From Corynebacterium sp. 74A (GTDB lineage Bacteria; Actinomycetota; Actinomycetes; Mycobacteriales; Mycobacteriaceae), in the NCBI RefSeq assembly GCF_008930665.1, contig NZ_PQMG01000003.1, positions 248,001 to 312,000 on the forward strand: a stretch of DNA of 64,000 nucleotides, in the 5' to 3' direction. Of the stretch, positions 52,376-61,793 are shown piece by piece. Each line of letters opens with the position of its first letter. The stretch's first letter is position 1. Under the pieces are notes generated by a model, which was not told where the DNA came from, ran no database searches, and saw nothing but the letters and a program-made list of their open reading frames with translations. A program made the translations under genes and the position numbers.

Positions 52376-53305
52376 GTGTCTGGACATAACAGCGCCGAAA
52401 GCAGCCGCAGCTCTGCGGGCCTGAAGGCTTTTCTCAATCCTGGCTGGGTGATCGCCGCCGTCCTTGTGGTGGCCTTCACCTATCTCGCTATCGCGGTGCT
52501 TGCGCCGTGGCAGCTGGGGAAGAACTCCGATACCAATGAGCGCAACGAGCAGCTGGATGCTGCTTTTGCGGTGCAGCCGGTGGACTATAGCGAGCTGATG
52601 GACTCCAGCGGCCGTATTGATCCGGCAGATGAGTGGCATCGCGCAATTCTGCGCGGGCACTATCTCCCCGAGCACGAGGTGCTTTTGCGCATGCGTCCCG
52701 TCGGGGGCGGCCCGGCCTTCAACGCGCTGACCCCCTTCGAGCTGGACTCCGGCGAGGTGGTGCTGGTTAATCGCGGCTATGTGCCGGCCCGCAACACCGA
52801 GGTGCCCTCCATCGCGCCCGCGCCCCGCGGCGAGGTGACTATCACCACCCATGTGCGCGTTAATGAGCCCACCCCCACCCAGGAGCCGATGCTCGATCAG
52901 GGCTATGAGCAGGTGTGGGGCATTAATACCGAGCAGATAGCGGAGCTCACCGGCCTACCGCTGGGCCGCGATTTTGTGCAGCTCACCGCGGATCAGCCGG
53001 GGGTGCTCACCGCCCAGCCGCTGCCCGCTAAGGAGAGCGGCCCCTATCTCTCCTATGGTTTGCAGTGGATTGCCTTTGGCATCATGGCGCCGCTCGCGCT
53101 GGGTTATTTCATCTTTGCCGAGCTGCGGGAGCGTCGCCGTGATGAGGAGGAGACGGAACACGCCTCCGCCTTGGATCCGCTTTCTCAGCCGCAGCCCTAT
53201 CTCAGCGACACTCCGGCCGCGCCGAGCCCGAAGCGGGCCCGCTATGGCGAGAAGCGCCACAGCGCCTTCCACCGGCGCGCGGAACAGGACGAAGAGCGCT
53301 TCTGA
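52376..53305 (+). CDS. SURF1-family cytochrome oxidase assembly protein
   Basis: A 309-residue membrane protein. A first transmembrane helix (about residues 24-44, WVIAAVLVVAFTYLAIAVLA) is followed by APWQLGK, a periplasmic-side domain with RRAILRGHYLPEHEVLLR-like and VLVNRGYVPA motifs, a second helix near residue 222-245 (YLSYGLQWIAFGIMAPLALGYFIF), and a basic tail. SURF1 (Rv2235) helps insert heme a3 into cytochrome aa3. Start GTG 52376 lies 5 bp after ptpA. Its 3' end overlaps cobD by 64 bp in antisense. Confidence 0.88.
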   Translation: MSGHNSAESSRSSAGLKAFLNPGWVIAAVLVVAFTYLAIAVLAPWQLGKNSDTNERNEQLDAAFAVQPVDYSELMDSSGRIDPADEWHRAILRGHYLPEHEVLLRMRPVGGGPAFNALTPFELDSGEVVLVNRGYVPARNTEVPSIAPAPRGEVTITTHVRVNEPTPTQEPMLDQGYEQVWGINTEQIAELTGLPLGRDFVQLTADQPGVLTAQPLPAKESGPYLSYGLQWIAFGIMAPLALGYFIFAELRERRRDEEETEHASALDPLSQPQPYLSDTPAAPSPKRARYGEKRHSAFHRRAEQDEERF

Positions 53306-54216
53306 GCCACCAGCACCGCCCCGAGCGCCGCGAGCGCCTGGGTGCGCCGTGCCAGCTGCACTGCCGCCCGCAGATCCTCAGCCTGCGGCGGCGACCCAGC
53401 CCCCAAGTGGGGCCGGTTTTCTGTGCCATGGGCATAGACGGTGGGCCCACCCAAGCGCACCCCGAGATAGCCGGCGGCGGTGGACTCCACCACCCCAGCA
53501 TTGGGGCTGGGGTGCTGCGGGGCCTGCTCCCGCCAAAAACGCAGCGTGGCGCGTCCCCGGCCGCGGGTGGCGGCCAAGGCCACGTGCAGCGCCCCATTGA
53601 TGCGGGCGGGGATATAGGCAACGAGATCATCGATGACTGCGGCGACGCGGCCGAAGCGGAGATAACGCTCGGAGCGATAGCCCACCATGGCGTCGAGAGT
53701 GTTAATCGCGCGGTGGGCGGCCACCAGCTCGGGGCGGCCGGTGGCGGCGAGCACCAGCGGCACTACGGCGGCATCGGAGGTATTCTCCGCCAGGGATTCG
53801 GTGCCGGCGCGGGCCATGGCCGGCAGATCGAGCAGCGCCGGGTCCCGGGAGCAGAGCCAGGGGATCCAGGCGCGGGCGGTCTCGCTTTCGCCGGCGTCGA
53901 GGGCGTCGGCCAAGCTGCTGCCGACGCGCTCGAGGGTGGCGCCGCCGAGGCTGGCCCATAACACCGCCGCCATGGTGAGCTCAGGGGCGCGTTTCGCCGC
54001 CGCGTGCGTCGCGAGCACCACGGGGGCGAGGGCCGCGCCCCAATAAAGGGCGCCGCGGGCCACCGAGTCGGCATAGAGGTGGCGCTCCAGCCACAGCGCA
54101 TAACGACCGAATAGCGCCACGGGGTGCCCACGCTGCGGATCACCGATGATCCGGTCGGCGGCGACCCCAGCGATGATGCCGCAGGCGCCGGCGCGGCCGT
54201 GCGTAGGAGCAGTCAT
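53242..54216 (-). CDS. cobD: adenosylcobinamide-phosphate synthase CobD/CbiB-like
   Basis: A 324-residue membrane protein of the CbiB/CobD family, which joins an aminopropanol-type arm to cobyric acid. Family motifs: AADRIIGDPQRGHPVALFGRY, GTESLAENTSDAAVVPL, RAINTLDAMVGYRSERYLRFGRVAAVIDD-like, and SPNAGVVESTAAGYLGVRLGG. The rest of the corrin pathway is not in this window, so a complete pathway cannot be claimed; cobalamin salvage is possible. The C-terminus runs 64 bp into the convergent SURF1 gene. Confidence 0.88.
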   Translation of the reverse strand: MTAPTHGRAGACGIIAGVAADRIIGDPQRGHPVALFGRYALWLERHLYADSVARGALYWGAALAPVVLATHAAAKRAPELTMAAVLWASLGGATLERVGSSLADALDAGESETARAWIPWLCSRDPALLDLPAMARAGTESLAENTSDAAVVPLVLAATGRPELVAAHRAINTLDAMVGYRSERYLRFGRVAAVIDDLVAYIPARINGALHVALAATRGRGRATLRFWREQAPQHPSPNAGVVESTAAGYLGVRLGGPTVYAHGTENRPHLGAGSPPQAEDLRAAVQLARRTQALAALGAVLVAQKRSSSCSARRWKALWRFSP

Positions 54217-54288
54217 AAGCGTCTAGCCTACGACAACCGCCCCCACACCGTGAAGGGCGTGAGGGCGGTGGCAGGCACTGAGAGCGAA

Positions 54289-55224
54289 TTAGCGCAGCTT
54301 ATCGGCCACGATGCGGCCCATAGCCTTGGTGCCCTGGACAGTCGGGTGGTTCGGCAGCGGCCCGATCACCGGGTCCGCCACGCCGGCGACCCAGCGATCC
54401 TCATTGCGGGGAGCGCAGGTGCCGTGGCCGATGCTCTCGGGGTAGATGTCCACGAAGTTCATGCCGGCGAAGTGAGCGGCATTACGCAGCGAGTCGCGGA
54501 ACTTCTCCTGCACCTGGGTAGCGCCCGGGGTGGCGACGGGGTGCAGCACGTTCTGCTCGTTGTAGAGGCAGACCTGATCGTTGGTAGCGAACTCGGGGTA
54601 GGACACCAGGGAGACGCGAGCGTTCGGCGCAACCTGGTGGATGCGGTTGGCGGTCTCGCGCATGGTCTCGCGGAAGAGAGTGGAATCCGGGGTAGGGATA
54701 TTGGCCATGTCCATGCCGGCATCGACCCACTGGAGGGTATCGAGGCCGCCGTACATCATGGCGACTTCCTTGGTGCCGGGGCCGATGGAACCCTGCTGAA
54801 TGGCGAGCTCCAAGTAGGCGCGCAGCTGAATGACGGGGGCGCCGCCGGTGCCATTGCAGGACCAGTCAGCGAGGGAGTAGCCGAGTTCGCGGGCAGCGGT
54901 CTTGGGCCAGTTATCCATATCGGTGGCACAGTTCGGCACCAGCGGGCTCTGCGCGGGAGCCAGACCACGCGGGCCACCCTTACCGGCGTTGGCGGTGAAG
55001 GAGTCACCGAAGGTCACCATCTCCTTCTCCCCCGAGTGAACCGGCTGGAAAGGCAGGCCCGGTGCCGGCGGCAGAGCCGGAGCGGCAGGCAGACCCGGGA
55101 TCTGCGGTACCTCCGGCAGCGGCGGCAGCTGGGCGGAGGCAACGTTAGCGGAGCCCAAGCCGATGGTGGCCACGGTCACAGCAGCGACGGTGGCCTTAAG
55201 GATGGAGGAGGAGAAACGACGCAT
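54289..55224 (-). CDS. secreted SGNH/GDSL-type hydrolase
   Basis: A 311-residue exported esterase- or lipase-like protein. The signal peptide ends ASA-Q (cleavage after residue 31). A Pro/Leu/Ala-rich linker with PLPEVPQIPGLPAAP-type repeats (33-60) suggests a surface-exposed stalk. The hydrolase domain starts with block I MVTFGDSFTA (nucleophile S75), has SCNGTGG (block II), a GGLDT block III variant, and the catalytic Asp/His region DPVIGPLPNHPTVQG. Corynebacterial homologues are secreted and act on acyl esters; mycolate-envelope substrates are possible. A TATGAT-like -10 on the reverse strand lies at 55405-55400. Confidence 0.85.
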   Translation of the reverse strand: MRRFSSSILKATVAAVTVATIGLGSANVASAQLPPLPEVPQIPGLPAAPALPPAPGLPFQPVHSGEKEMVTFGDSFTANAGKGGPRGLAPAQSPLVPNCATDMDNWPKTAARELGYSLADWSCNGTGGAPVIQLRAYLELAIQQGSIGPGTKEVAMMYGGLDTLQWVDAGMDMANIPTPDSTLFRETMRETANRIHQVAPNARVSLVSYPEFATNDQVCLYNEQNVLHPVATPGATQVQEKFRDSLRNAAHFAGMNFVDIYPESIGHGTCAPRNEDRWVAGVADPVIGPLPNHPTVQGTKAMGRIVADKLR

Positions 55225-55693
55225 AACTCACATTTCCTAAGAATATGCAGCCCCCGCCAAGCCTGAACTCACCCTCAGCAGAAGCTGAGAAGAGCGCTCA
55301 TCGAGGCGGCCGAGACTGCACGGCGGTCATATTGACACCCTCGCCACGAGCCCGTCGGGGACGCAGCACAGAGGGTTTTAAATCACGTGTTGAGGATAGA
55401 TCATAGATAATCGTGACACAACCGTTATCTAGCGCGGCCAGCGCCAAAACAGCCGCCGCACCCTTATTTTCTTCTCAGCACCGCAGCGACTATTCCCCCA
55501 GCTCAGCACGCCTTTTATTAGTGACCGCGGCGACGGCGACACAGCCGCTACATAGCTGCTTAAAATAAACTTTCTGCAACACCCTTTTGGGTTCAAAATT
55601 CCCAATTTTCACACTAGCCACACCCGTTACGGCGATGCGGGCCCCAGCATGCGAACAGCCCCACCGCGTTACCGCGATGGGGCCGTGAATCTG
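55225..55693. other. gap between the SGNH gene and tRNA-Val
   Basis: About 470 bp, AT-richer than the genes around it, with no convincing open frame. It contains the probable promoter of the SGNH gene (TATGAT on the reverse strand near 55400) and the hairpin behind the tRNA. I see nothing else assignable. Confidence 0.5.
55658..55683 (-). terminator. hairpin downstream of tRNA-Val
   Basis: GCCCCACCGCG pairs with CGCGATGGGGC (11 bp with one G-U pair) 11 bp beyond the tRNA 3' end; no clear T-run. Confidence 0.5.
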
Positions 55694-55766
55694 TGCGCCC
55701 TGACGGGCTCGAACCGCCGACCTGCTGGGTGTAAACCAGCTGCTCTTCCAGCTGAGCTAAAGGCGC
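55694..55766 (-). tRNA. tRNA-Val (anticodon TAC)
   Basis: A complete cloverleaf on the reverse strand: acceptor GCGCCTT/AGGGCGC with discriminator A, D-stem GCTC/GAGC, anticodon stem GCTGG/CCAGC with loop TTTACAC (anticodon TAC, reading GTA/GTG), and T-arm GGCGG-TTCGAGC-CCGTC. CCA is not encoded. Length 73 without CCA. Confidence 0.95.
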
Positions 55767-55861
55767 GCACGCTCACCGTTGTGAGCTGTGTGGACACAGT
55801 AGCACAGCCCGAGGGCAATCCTTAAACAATGCCCTCTAGCTGTGCGAATGAGAAAAGAAAG

Positions 55862-56326
55862 CTAACGCTTATAGCCGCGCTGCACGAGGCAGGAGCCCTG
55901 CCAATCGCCGAGGCGCTCCGCCTTGGTTTGCACCAGTCCGGCGAGCTGTGCGGATTCCGCGATCACGCCCGGTTCGATGGTGCCGGGCTGGCCGGCGCCG
56001 GGGGTCAGCAGCCACACTGCGCCGCTGTCGGCGAGGGAGCGAAGGGAGTCTACAAGGCCGTCGACCAAGTCGCCGTCCTCCTCACGCCACCACAACAACA
56101 CGACATCACAGAGTTCATCAGTGTCTTCTTGGAGGAGCTCGGCGCCGATCGCGTCCTCGAGAGCCTCGCTGATCGTGCTGTCCGCATCCTCGTCCCAGCC
56201 GACTTCTTGGATAATGTCGCCGGTCTTCACATCCATCAGCTGGGCGTAGCCTACTCCGCTGTTGTTTACGGCGCCGGGAGCGTCGCCCACTGGTTTGGTT
56301 CCTTCCTGAGCTTTAGTTGAGGTCAC
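55862..56326 (-). CDS. DUF3052 protein (Rv2239c family)
   Basis: A 154-residue acidic protein conserved in actinobacteria next to aceE. The conserved part starts with VGYAQLMDVKTGDIIQEVGWDEDAD and continues with LCDVVLLWWREEDGDLVDGLVDSL and WLLTPGAGQPGTIEPG. No catalytic motif is recognisable. Start is GTG 56326. It is divergent from aceE across about 430 bp. Function unknown. Confidence 0.85.
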   Translation of the reverse strand: MTSTKAQEGTKPVGDAPGAVNNSGVGYAQLMDVKTGDIIQEVGWDEDADSTISEALEDAIGAELLQEDTDELCDVVLLWWREEDGDLVDGLVDSLRSLADSGAVWLLTPGAGQPGTIEPGVIAESAQLAGLVQTKAERLGDWQGSCLVQRGYKR

Positions 56327-56753
56327 CCTTCAGAGACTACAGCCCTTGCAGCCTTTTATCTCATCCCAAACTAAAAAAGCCCCTCACTCCCCCACACGTC
56401 CCACCACTACCACTGGGCCGCACCCCCGTTCACTACACACAGTCCGGCCCCGAGCACCACCCCTGTTCTCCGGCCGCCGCGGGGACGCCACGACTCGACG
56501 CGGGACGCTTAGCTGCGCAAAGAGCATGGCCAATCTGCAGGCACGGGGCCTAAAAGGCGGCGGAGTGGCGTCGATAAGCATTGTGCACAAAAGAATCAGT
56601 GGAGTGCCGTGCCATGCCACCGCGGATTGATCCGTATTCTAGTGAGTAGACAGAGTCTCCGCGGACACCCCATCGCGCCGCCGCGCGCCCCCTTTTAGAG
56701 GGTGATGGGGCATTCGACGAAGGAACAATTTTTGACCCTAGGAGGTTTAAGGC
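56327..56753. promoter_or_regulatory. aceE upstream region
   Basis: A 427-bp gap. It includes a TATTCT -10-like hexamer at 56635-56640, a strong AGGAGGT ribosome site at 56740-56746, and one 12-mer copy at 56568. I see no clear GlxR, RamA or RamB box and no riboswitch. No open frame is convincing. Confidence 0.5.
56568..56579 (+). repeat. copy of the 12-mer, upstream of aceE
   Basis: Exact copy with GTG before and ATTG after, about 56 bp before the likely -10 box of aceE. Confidence 0.9.
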
Positions 56754-59489
56754 ATGGCTTCCACCGCCGGCGACAGCTCTCAAGACCAAACAAACTTCTC
56801 TCTCATTCGTGATGGCGTCGCGTCCTATCTCAATGACGTGGACCCCGAGGAGACCCGCGAGTGGCTGGAGTCTCTCGATGGCATGCTCGCGGAGTCGGAC
56901 ATCACGCGTGCCCGCTTCCTGATGCTGCGCCTGCTGGAGCGCGCCAGCGCCCGCCGCGTACCGCTGCCCTCACTGACGTCCACGGACTACGTGAACACCA
57001 TTCCCACCAGCATGGAGCCGGAGTTCCCCGGCGATGAGACCATCGAGAAGCGCTATCGCCGCTGGATCCGCTGGAACGCCGCCATCATGGTGCACCGCGC
57101 CCAGCGCCCCGGCATCGAGGTGGGCGGCCACATTTCCACCTATGCCGGTGCCGCCCCGCTCTACGAGGTGGGCTTCAACCACTTCTTCCGCGGCAAGGAT
57201 CACCCCGGCGGCGGCGACCAGATCTTCTTCCAGGGCCACGCCTCCCCCGGCATGTATGCTCGCGCCTTCCTAGAGGGGCGCCTCAGCGAGGACGACCTGG
57301 ATGGCTTCCGCCAGGAAGTCTCGCGCCCCCAAGGCGGCATGCCCTCCTACCCACACCCGCACCTGATGCCGAAGTTCTGGGAGTTCCCCACCGTGTCCAT
57401 GGGCTTGGGCCCAATGAACGCGATCTACCAGGCCCGCTTCAACCGCTACCTGCAAAACCGCGGTATCAAGGACACCTCCGATCAGCACGTCTGGGCATTC
57501 CTCGGCGATGGCGAGATGGACGAGCCCGAATCTCGCGGCCTCATCCACATGGCCGCCCTGGACAACCTGGACAACCTCACCTTCGTCATCAACTGCAACC
57601 TGCAGCGCCTTGACGGCCCGGTGCGCGGTAATACCCAGATCATTCAGGAACTCGAGTCCTTCTTCCGCGGCGCCGGCTGGTCCGTGGTGAAGGTCGTATG
57701 GGGCCGCGAATGGGACAAGCTCTTCGAGAAGGACAAGGAAGGCGCCCTGGTTCACCTGATGAACCACACCCCGGATGGCGATTTCCAGACCTTTAAGGCC
57801 AATGACGGCGCCTATGTGCGCGAGCACTTCTTCGGCCGCGATGAGCGCACCGCCAAGCTGGTCGAGGACATGAGCGACGAGGAAATCTGGAATCTGCGCC
57901 GCGGCGGCCACGACTACCGCAAGATCTATGCCGCCTTCAAGCGCGCCATGGAGACCAAGGATCGCCCCACCGTGATCCTGGCGCACACCATTAAGGGCTA
58001 CGGCCTGGGCCACAACTTCGAGGGCCGCAACGCCACTCACCAGATGAAGAAGCTCACTGCGGAGGATCTGAAGAAGTTCCGCGATAAGCAGGAAATCCCG
58101 ATCTCCGATGAGGAATTGGAGAAGGATCCCTACCTGCCGCCGTACTACAACCCCGGCCCGGAGTCCGAGGAAATCAAGTACATGCTGGAGCGTCGCGAGG
58201 AGCTCGGCGGCTTCCTGCCCGAGCGCCGCGATAGCTACACGCCGCTGAGCGTTCCGCCGATCGAGAAGCTGAAGTCCGCGCTCAAGGGCTCGGGCAAGCA
58301 GAAGGTCGCCACCACCATGGCGATTGTGCGTATCTTCAAGGACCTGATGCGCGATAAGGAGCTGGCTCCGCACTTCGTGCCGATCATCCCCGATGAGGCC
58401 CGCACCTTCGGCATGGACTCGTGGTTCCCGACGCTGAAGATCTACAACCCGCACGGCCAGAACTACACCCCGGTGGACCATGACCTCATGCTCTCCTACC
58501 GGGAGGCCACCGACGGTCAGATCATGCACGAGGGCATCAACGAGGCCGGCTCCATGGGCGAGTTCATCGCCGCCGGCACCTCCTATGCCACCCACGGCGT
58601 GCCGATGATCCCGCTGTACATCTTCTACTCGATGTTCGGCTTCCAGCGCACCGGCGACTCCATCTGGGCAGCAGCGGACCAAATGGCCCGCGGCTTCCTG
58701 CTCGGCGCCACCGCCGGCCGCACCACCCTCACCGGCGAGGGCCTGCAGCACATGGACGGCCACTCCCCTGTGCTGGCCTCCACCAACCCCTCGGTGATCT
58801 CCTATGATCCGGCCTTCGCATATGAGCTGGCCTATATCGTCCGCGAGGGCATCGACCGCATGTATGGCGAGGGCCGCGGCGAGGATGTGATCTACTACCT
58901 CACCATCTACAACGAGCCCACCTCCCAGCCGGCCGTGCCGGAGAACCTCGATGTGGAGGGCCTGCTCAAGGGCATCTATCTCTTCGACGACGCCACGAAT
59001 GCCGAGCACTCCGCGAATATCCTCGCCTCCGGTATCGGCATGCAGGCCGCGCTGAAGGCCCAGGAGATGCTGCGCGAGAACTACGATGTCGCCGCTAATA
59101 TCTACTCGGTGACCAGCTGGACGGAGCTGGCCCGCGATGGCCAAGCCTATGAGCTGGCCGCGCTGCGCCACCCCGATGAGAAGCACGAGAAGCCCTTTGT
59201 CAGCCGCGCGCTTGCCGACGCCGAGGGCCCGTTTGTGGCCGTCTCGGACTTCGCTACCGCCCTGCCGGACCAGATCCGCAAGTGGGTGCCTGGCGACTAC
59301 ACCGTGCTGGGTGCCGATGGCTTCGGTTTCTCGGATACCCGCCCGGCAGCCCGCCGCTACTTCAATATCGACGCCGAGTCCATCGTGGTCGCCACCCTGG
59401 CCGCGCTTGCCCGCGAGGGCAAGGTAGACGAGGACGTCGTGGCCCAGGCCGCACGGGAGTATAAGCTCGACGATCCCACCGAGGCCTAA
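56754..59489 (+). CDS. aceE: pyruvate dehydrogenase E1 component (homodimeric type)
   Basis: Thiamine-diphosphate enzyme that decarboxylates pyruvate and acetylates the lipoyl arms of AceF (2644). The 911-residue protein is of the single-chain AceE class. Motifs: [20 protein letters not shown], the ThDP-binding [12 protein letters not shown]...[18 protein letters not shown], and [12 protein letters not shown] perfect-looking AGGAGGT precedes ATG 56754. A very long terminator stem follows. It is unlinked to aceF, which is normal for this genus. Confidence 0.97.
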   Translation: MASTAGDSSQDQTNFSLIRDGVASYLNDVDPEETREWLESLDGMLAESDITRARFLMLRLLERASARRVPLPSLTSTDYVNTIPTSMEPEFPGDETIEKRYRRWIRWNAAIMVHRAQRPGIEVGGHISTYAGAAPLYEVGFNHFFRGKDHPGGGDQIFFQGHASPGMYARAFLEGRLSEDDLDGFRQEVSRPQGGMPSYPHPHLMPKFWEFPTVSMGLGPMNAIYQARFNRYLQNRGIKDTSDQHVWAFLGDGEMDEPESRGLIHMAALDNLDNLTFVINCNLQRLDGPVRGNTQIIQELESFFRGAGWSVVKVVWGREWDKLFEKDKEGALVHLMNHTPDGDFQTFKANDGAYVREHFFGRDERTAKLVEDMSDEEIWNLRRGGHDYRKIYAAFKRAMETKDRPTVILAHTIKGYGLGHNFEGRNATHQMKKLTAEDLKKFRDKQEIPISDEELEKDPYLPPYYNPGPESEEIKYMLERREELGGFLPERRDSYTPLSVPPIEKLKSALKGSGKQKVATTMAIVRIFKDLMRDKELAPHFVPIIPDEARTFGMDSWFPTLKIYNPHGQNYTPVDHDLMLSYREATDGQIMHEGINEAGSMGEFIAAGTSYATHGVPMIPLYIFYSMFGFQRTGDSIWAAADQMARGFLLGATAGRTTLTGEGLQHMDGHSPVLASTNPSVISYDPAFAYELAYIVREGIDRMYGEGRGEDVIYYLTIYNEPTSQPAVPENLDVEGLLKGIYLFDDATNAEHSANILASGIGMQAALKAQEMLRENYDVAANIYSVTSWTELARDGQAYELAALRHPDEKHEKPFVSRALADAEGPFVAVSDFATALPDQIRKWVPGDYTVLGADGFGFSDTRPAARRYFNIDAESIVVATLAALAREGKVDEDVVAQAAREYKLDDPTEA

Positions 59490-59498
59490 GAACCACAC

Positions 59499-59532
59499 AC
59501 GCCCCCGTGCCGCTCAAGCGGCACGGGGGCGT
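59499..59532. terminator. terminator between aceE and the alpha/beta hydrolase gene
   Basis: A 15-bp perfect GC-rich stem (ACGCCCCCGTGCCGC and complement) with a TCAA loop. The T-run is weak on both strands; by position it probably ends aceE and the convergent gene. Confidence 0.75.
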
Positions 59533-59552
59533 TGCTGTGTATTCAGGAAAAA

Positions 59553-60572
59553 CTAGTCGAGAGCCTCGATCAACTCATCGATACAGGTGCTGAGCAGCTC
59601 CGGCTGCTCCAGCGGCAGCATGTGGCCGGTATCGGCCACGATCTTCAACGTGGCATAGGGCCACACCTCGTGGATCCGCTCGGACTGGCTGACGGGGGTG
59701 AAGATGTCCTTTTTGCCCACCAGAATGAAACCTGGGATCCCCCGCAGATACTGGGCGGCGGCGAGCTCTTCGTGCTCCTGGAGATCGTCGAAGAAGCCCA
59801 CCAGCGTCGCCAAGGGAGTGTGGCGAATCATTTCCGCGTGGAACTCCACGATGGGGTATTCGATGTCGTGCGCCTTGAATACAGAGGTCGCCAGCGCTGG
59901 GCCGAGCAGCTCGCTCATGGAGTCGCGATATTTTTGCACCACCTCGGGCGCGGCCTCGACGGCGTTATAGGCCATATCCGCGATCGGCGAGGCCAGCACC
60001 TGCGGCACGCCTTGGGCGGAGAAGGAATCGATGGCGGTATCGACGAGCACGAGTCCCTTGATCCGCCCGGCGAGGTGCTCGTGATAGCGGCGCAGCATGT
60101 TGAATACGACGAAGCCGCCGAGGGAGTGCCCGACGAGGATGAGCGGCTCGTCCGCAGTGCGGGCGCTAATGGCGGCATAAACATCATCGGCGGCCCCGGA
60201 GATGGTGCAGAGCCGAGGATCCACCTCACCCGTTTCGCCGTGCCCGCGCAGATCCACGGCGAGGCTGCGTATCTGCGGATAGCGCTCCCGCAGGTGATCG
60301 ATCTGCAGGAAGAAGGAATCGGCGGTGAGAGTGAAGCCGTGGACGAACACGACGGTGGCGTCGGGGTCCTGCTCACAGCCGAGTTGATAGTACTGCACCG
60401 CGATGTCATCGACATCGACGGTGCCCGTGGCCGTGGGGTTGGTGAGTCCGGGGGCGTGTTGGTCGGAGGCGTGGCGATAGCGGCTCTCGCGGAGCTTCTT
60501 TCGCCCGCTGGGGGTGAGCCGCCACACCATGGCTTGGGTGAGCTGTTGAAAGCGGCGGGGAACGAGATCCAT
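59553..60572 (-). CDS. alpha/beta-fold hydrolase
   Basis: A 339-residue cytoplasmic hydrolase. The core has VVFVHGFTLTADSF (oxyanion region), nucleophile elbow VGHSLGGFV (Ser), an acidic residue in VGKKDIFTP and the catalytic His in DTGHMLPLEQP. The first 45 residues are basic. Substrate unknown. The frame is open far upstream into the next gene, but ATG 60572 fits the family and has TAGGAT 8 bases upstream, so leaderless. It is divergent from the ACP-like gene, both promoters sharing a 37-bp space. Confidence 0.85.
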   Translation of the reverse strand: MDLVPRRFQQLTQAMVWRLTPSGRKKLRESRYRHASDQHAPGLTNPTATGTVDVDDIAVQYYQLGCEQDPDATVVFVHGFTLTADSFFLQIDHLRERYPQIRSLAVDLRGHGETGEVDPRLCTISGAADDVYAAISARTADEPLILVGHSLGGFVVFNMLRRYHEHLAGRIKGLVLVDTAIDSFSAQGVPQVLASPIADMAYNAVEAAPEVVQKYRDSMSELLGPALATSVFKAHDIEYPIVEFHAEMIRHTPLATLVGFFDDLQEHEELAAAQYLRGIPGFILVGKKDIFTPVSQSERIHEVWPYATLKIVADTGHMLPLEQPELLSTCIDELIEALD

Positions 60573-60609
60573 AAGTGTCCATCCTAGTCGCACCGTTAAG
60601 CTAAGAATC

Positions 60610-60924
60610 ATGAGCCAACTAGGAGAACAGCTTGCCCGCGCCTTGGGCGCGCAGCCGGCCGCCACCGAGGAGCCCGAGGACACCTCCGATACCCGTACCC
60701 AGATCACCCGTCTCATCGCCCGAGTGAAGGACATGGACCGGGAATCCGTGGACGTCGATGCCGACTTCACCGCGGATCTGGGCTTCTCACGGCTCGAGTT
60801 GCTGGAGCTGGCGCTGCGGGTAGAACAGGCCACCGGCCTGCAGATAGGCGACGAGGACGCCTTCACCTTCAGCACCGCCGCCGAAGTGATAGCCGCTGTG
60901 GATAAGCAGAACAGGGCACAATAG
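60610..60924 (+). CDS. acyl carrier protein-like protein without the canonical serine
   Basis: A 104-residue small acidic protein with the ACP pattern of helix, loop and DLGxxxL motif: RLIARVKDMDRESVDVDADFTADLG, then FSRLELLELALRVEQATGLQIGDEDAF. In true ACPs the loop reads DLGxDSL, with Ser carrying phosphopantetheine. Here it reads DLGFSRL, so the modified position is Arg and a Ser lies one residue earlier. It has an N-terminal extension of about 25 residues. TAAGCT lies 7 bases before the ATG (leaderless). It is 5 bp upstream of a HAD phosphatase gene. Confidence 0.8.
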   Translation: MSQLGEQLARALGAQPAATEEPEDTSDTRTQITRLIARVKDMDRESVDVDADFTADLGFSRLELLELALRVEQATGLQIGDEDAFTFSTAAEVIAAVDKQNRAQ

Positions 60925-60929
60925 GAGCT

Positions 60930-61793
60930 ATGACTGCTCATATTTCCTTTTTGACCGACATGGACGGTGTCCTCATCCAAGAGGGCAAGATGATCGACGG
61001 TGCCGATACCTTCATCGCCGAACTCGAGTCCAATGAGATCGAGTACATGGTGCTCACCAATAACTCGATCCACACACCTCGCGATCTCGCAGCCCGCCTA
61101 CGCAACACCGGCTTGGAGATCCCCGAGGAGCGCATCTGGACCTCGGCGCTGTCCACCGCCCGTTTCCTCTCCAGCCAAGTGGGCGAAACCACCGCCTTCG
61201 TGGTGGGTGAATCCGGGCTGACCACTGCCATGCACGAGGCCGGCTGGATCATCTCAGACAAAGAGCCGGAGTATGTGATCCTGGGTGAAACCCGCACCTA
61301 CTCCTTCGAGGCGATCACCCGCGCCATCCGCCTGATTCGCGATGGCGCCAAGTTCATCTGCACCAACCCGGATGTCACCGGCCCCTCCCCCGAGGGCATT
61401 TTGCCGGCCACCGGCGCCGTGGCCGCGCTGATCACCTCCGCCACCGACCAAAAGCCCTACTTTGTGGGCAAGCCCAACCCAGTGATGATGCGCAGCGCCC
61501 TGAATGAGCTCGGCGTGCACTCCGAGTCCACCGTGATGATCGGCGACCGCATGGACACCGACGTCAAGTGCGGCCTCGAGGCGGGTATGCGCACCGTCCT
61601 GGTGCGCTCCGGCATTTCCGATGATCTCTCGATCACCAAGTTCCCCTACCGCCCCACCAAGGTGGTGGACTCGGTAGCCGATCTGGTGGGTCACACCCTA
61701 GATCCCTTCGAGGACGGCTTCTACACCGATGGCGCTAGGAAGTCCTCCACCGCAAGCTCCGGCGAGAAGAAGGGCTCCAAGAAGAAGAACTAG
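60930..61793 (+). CDS. nagD: HAD-IIA phosphatase, NagD type
   Basis: A 287-residue phosphatase (UMP/sugar-phosphate type). Motif I is FLTDMDGVLIQ, motif II is VLTNNS, a C2 cap follows (about residues 75-180), and motif IV is VMIGDRMDTDV. A Lys-rich tail (GEKKGSKKKN) ends the protein. It sits 5 bp after the ACP-like gene, so they are one operon. The physiological substrate is not clear from sequence. Confidence 0.88.
   Translation: MTAHISFLTDMDGVLIQEGKMIDGADTFIAELESNEIEYMVLTNNSIHTPRDLAARLRNTGLEIPEERIWTSALSTARFLSSQVGETTAFVVGESGLTTAMHEAGWIISDKEPEYVILGETRTYSFEAITRAIRLIRDGAKFICTNPDVTGPSPEGILPATGAVAALITSATDQKPYFVGKPNPVMMRSALNELGVHSESTVMIGDRMDTDVKCGLEAGMRTVLVRSGISDDLSITKFPYRPTKVVDSVADLVGHTLDPFEDGFYTDGARKSSTASSGEKKGSKKKN

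Noticed and set aside
57270..59498. A 742-codon open frame antisense to aceE
   Set aside because: Same cause as above; no recognisable domain, and aceE is certain.
59553..61073. The alpha/beta hydrolase as a 506-residue protein
   Set aside because: The extra 167 residues are antisense to the ACP-like and nagD genes, Ser-rich and not family-like; ATG 60572 with its -10 box is better.
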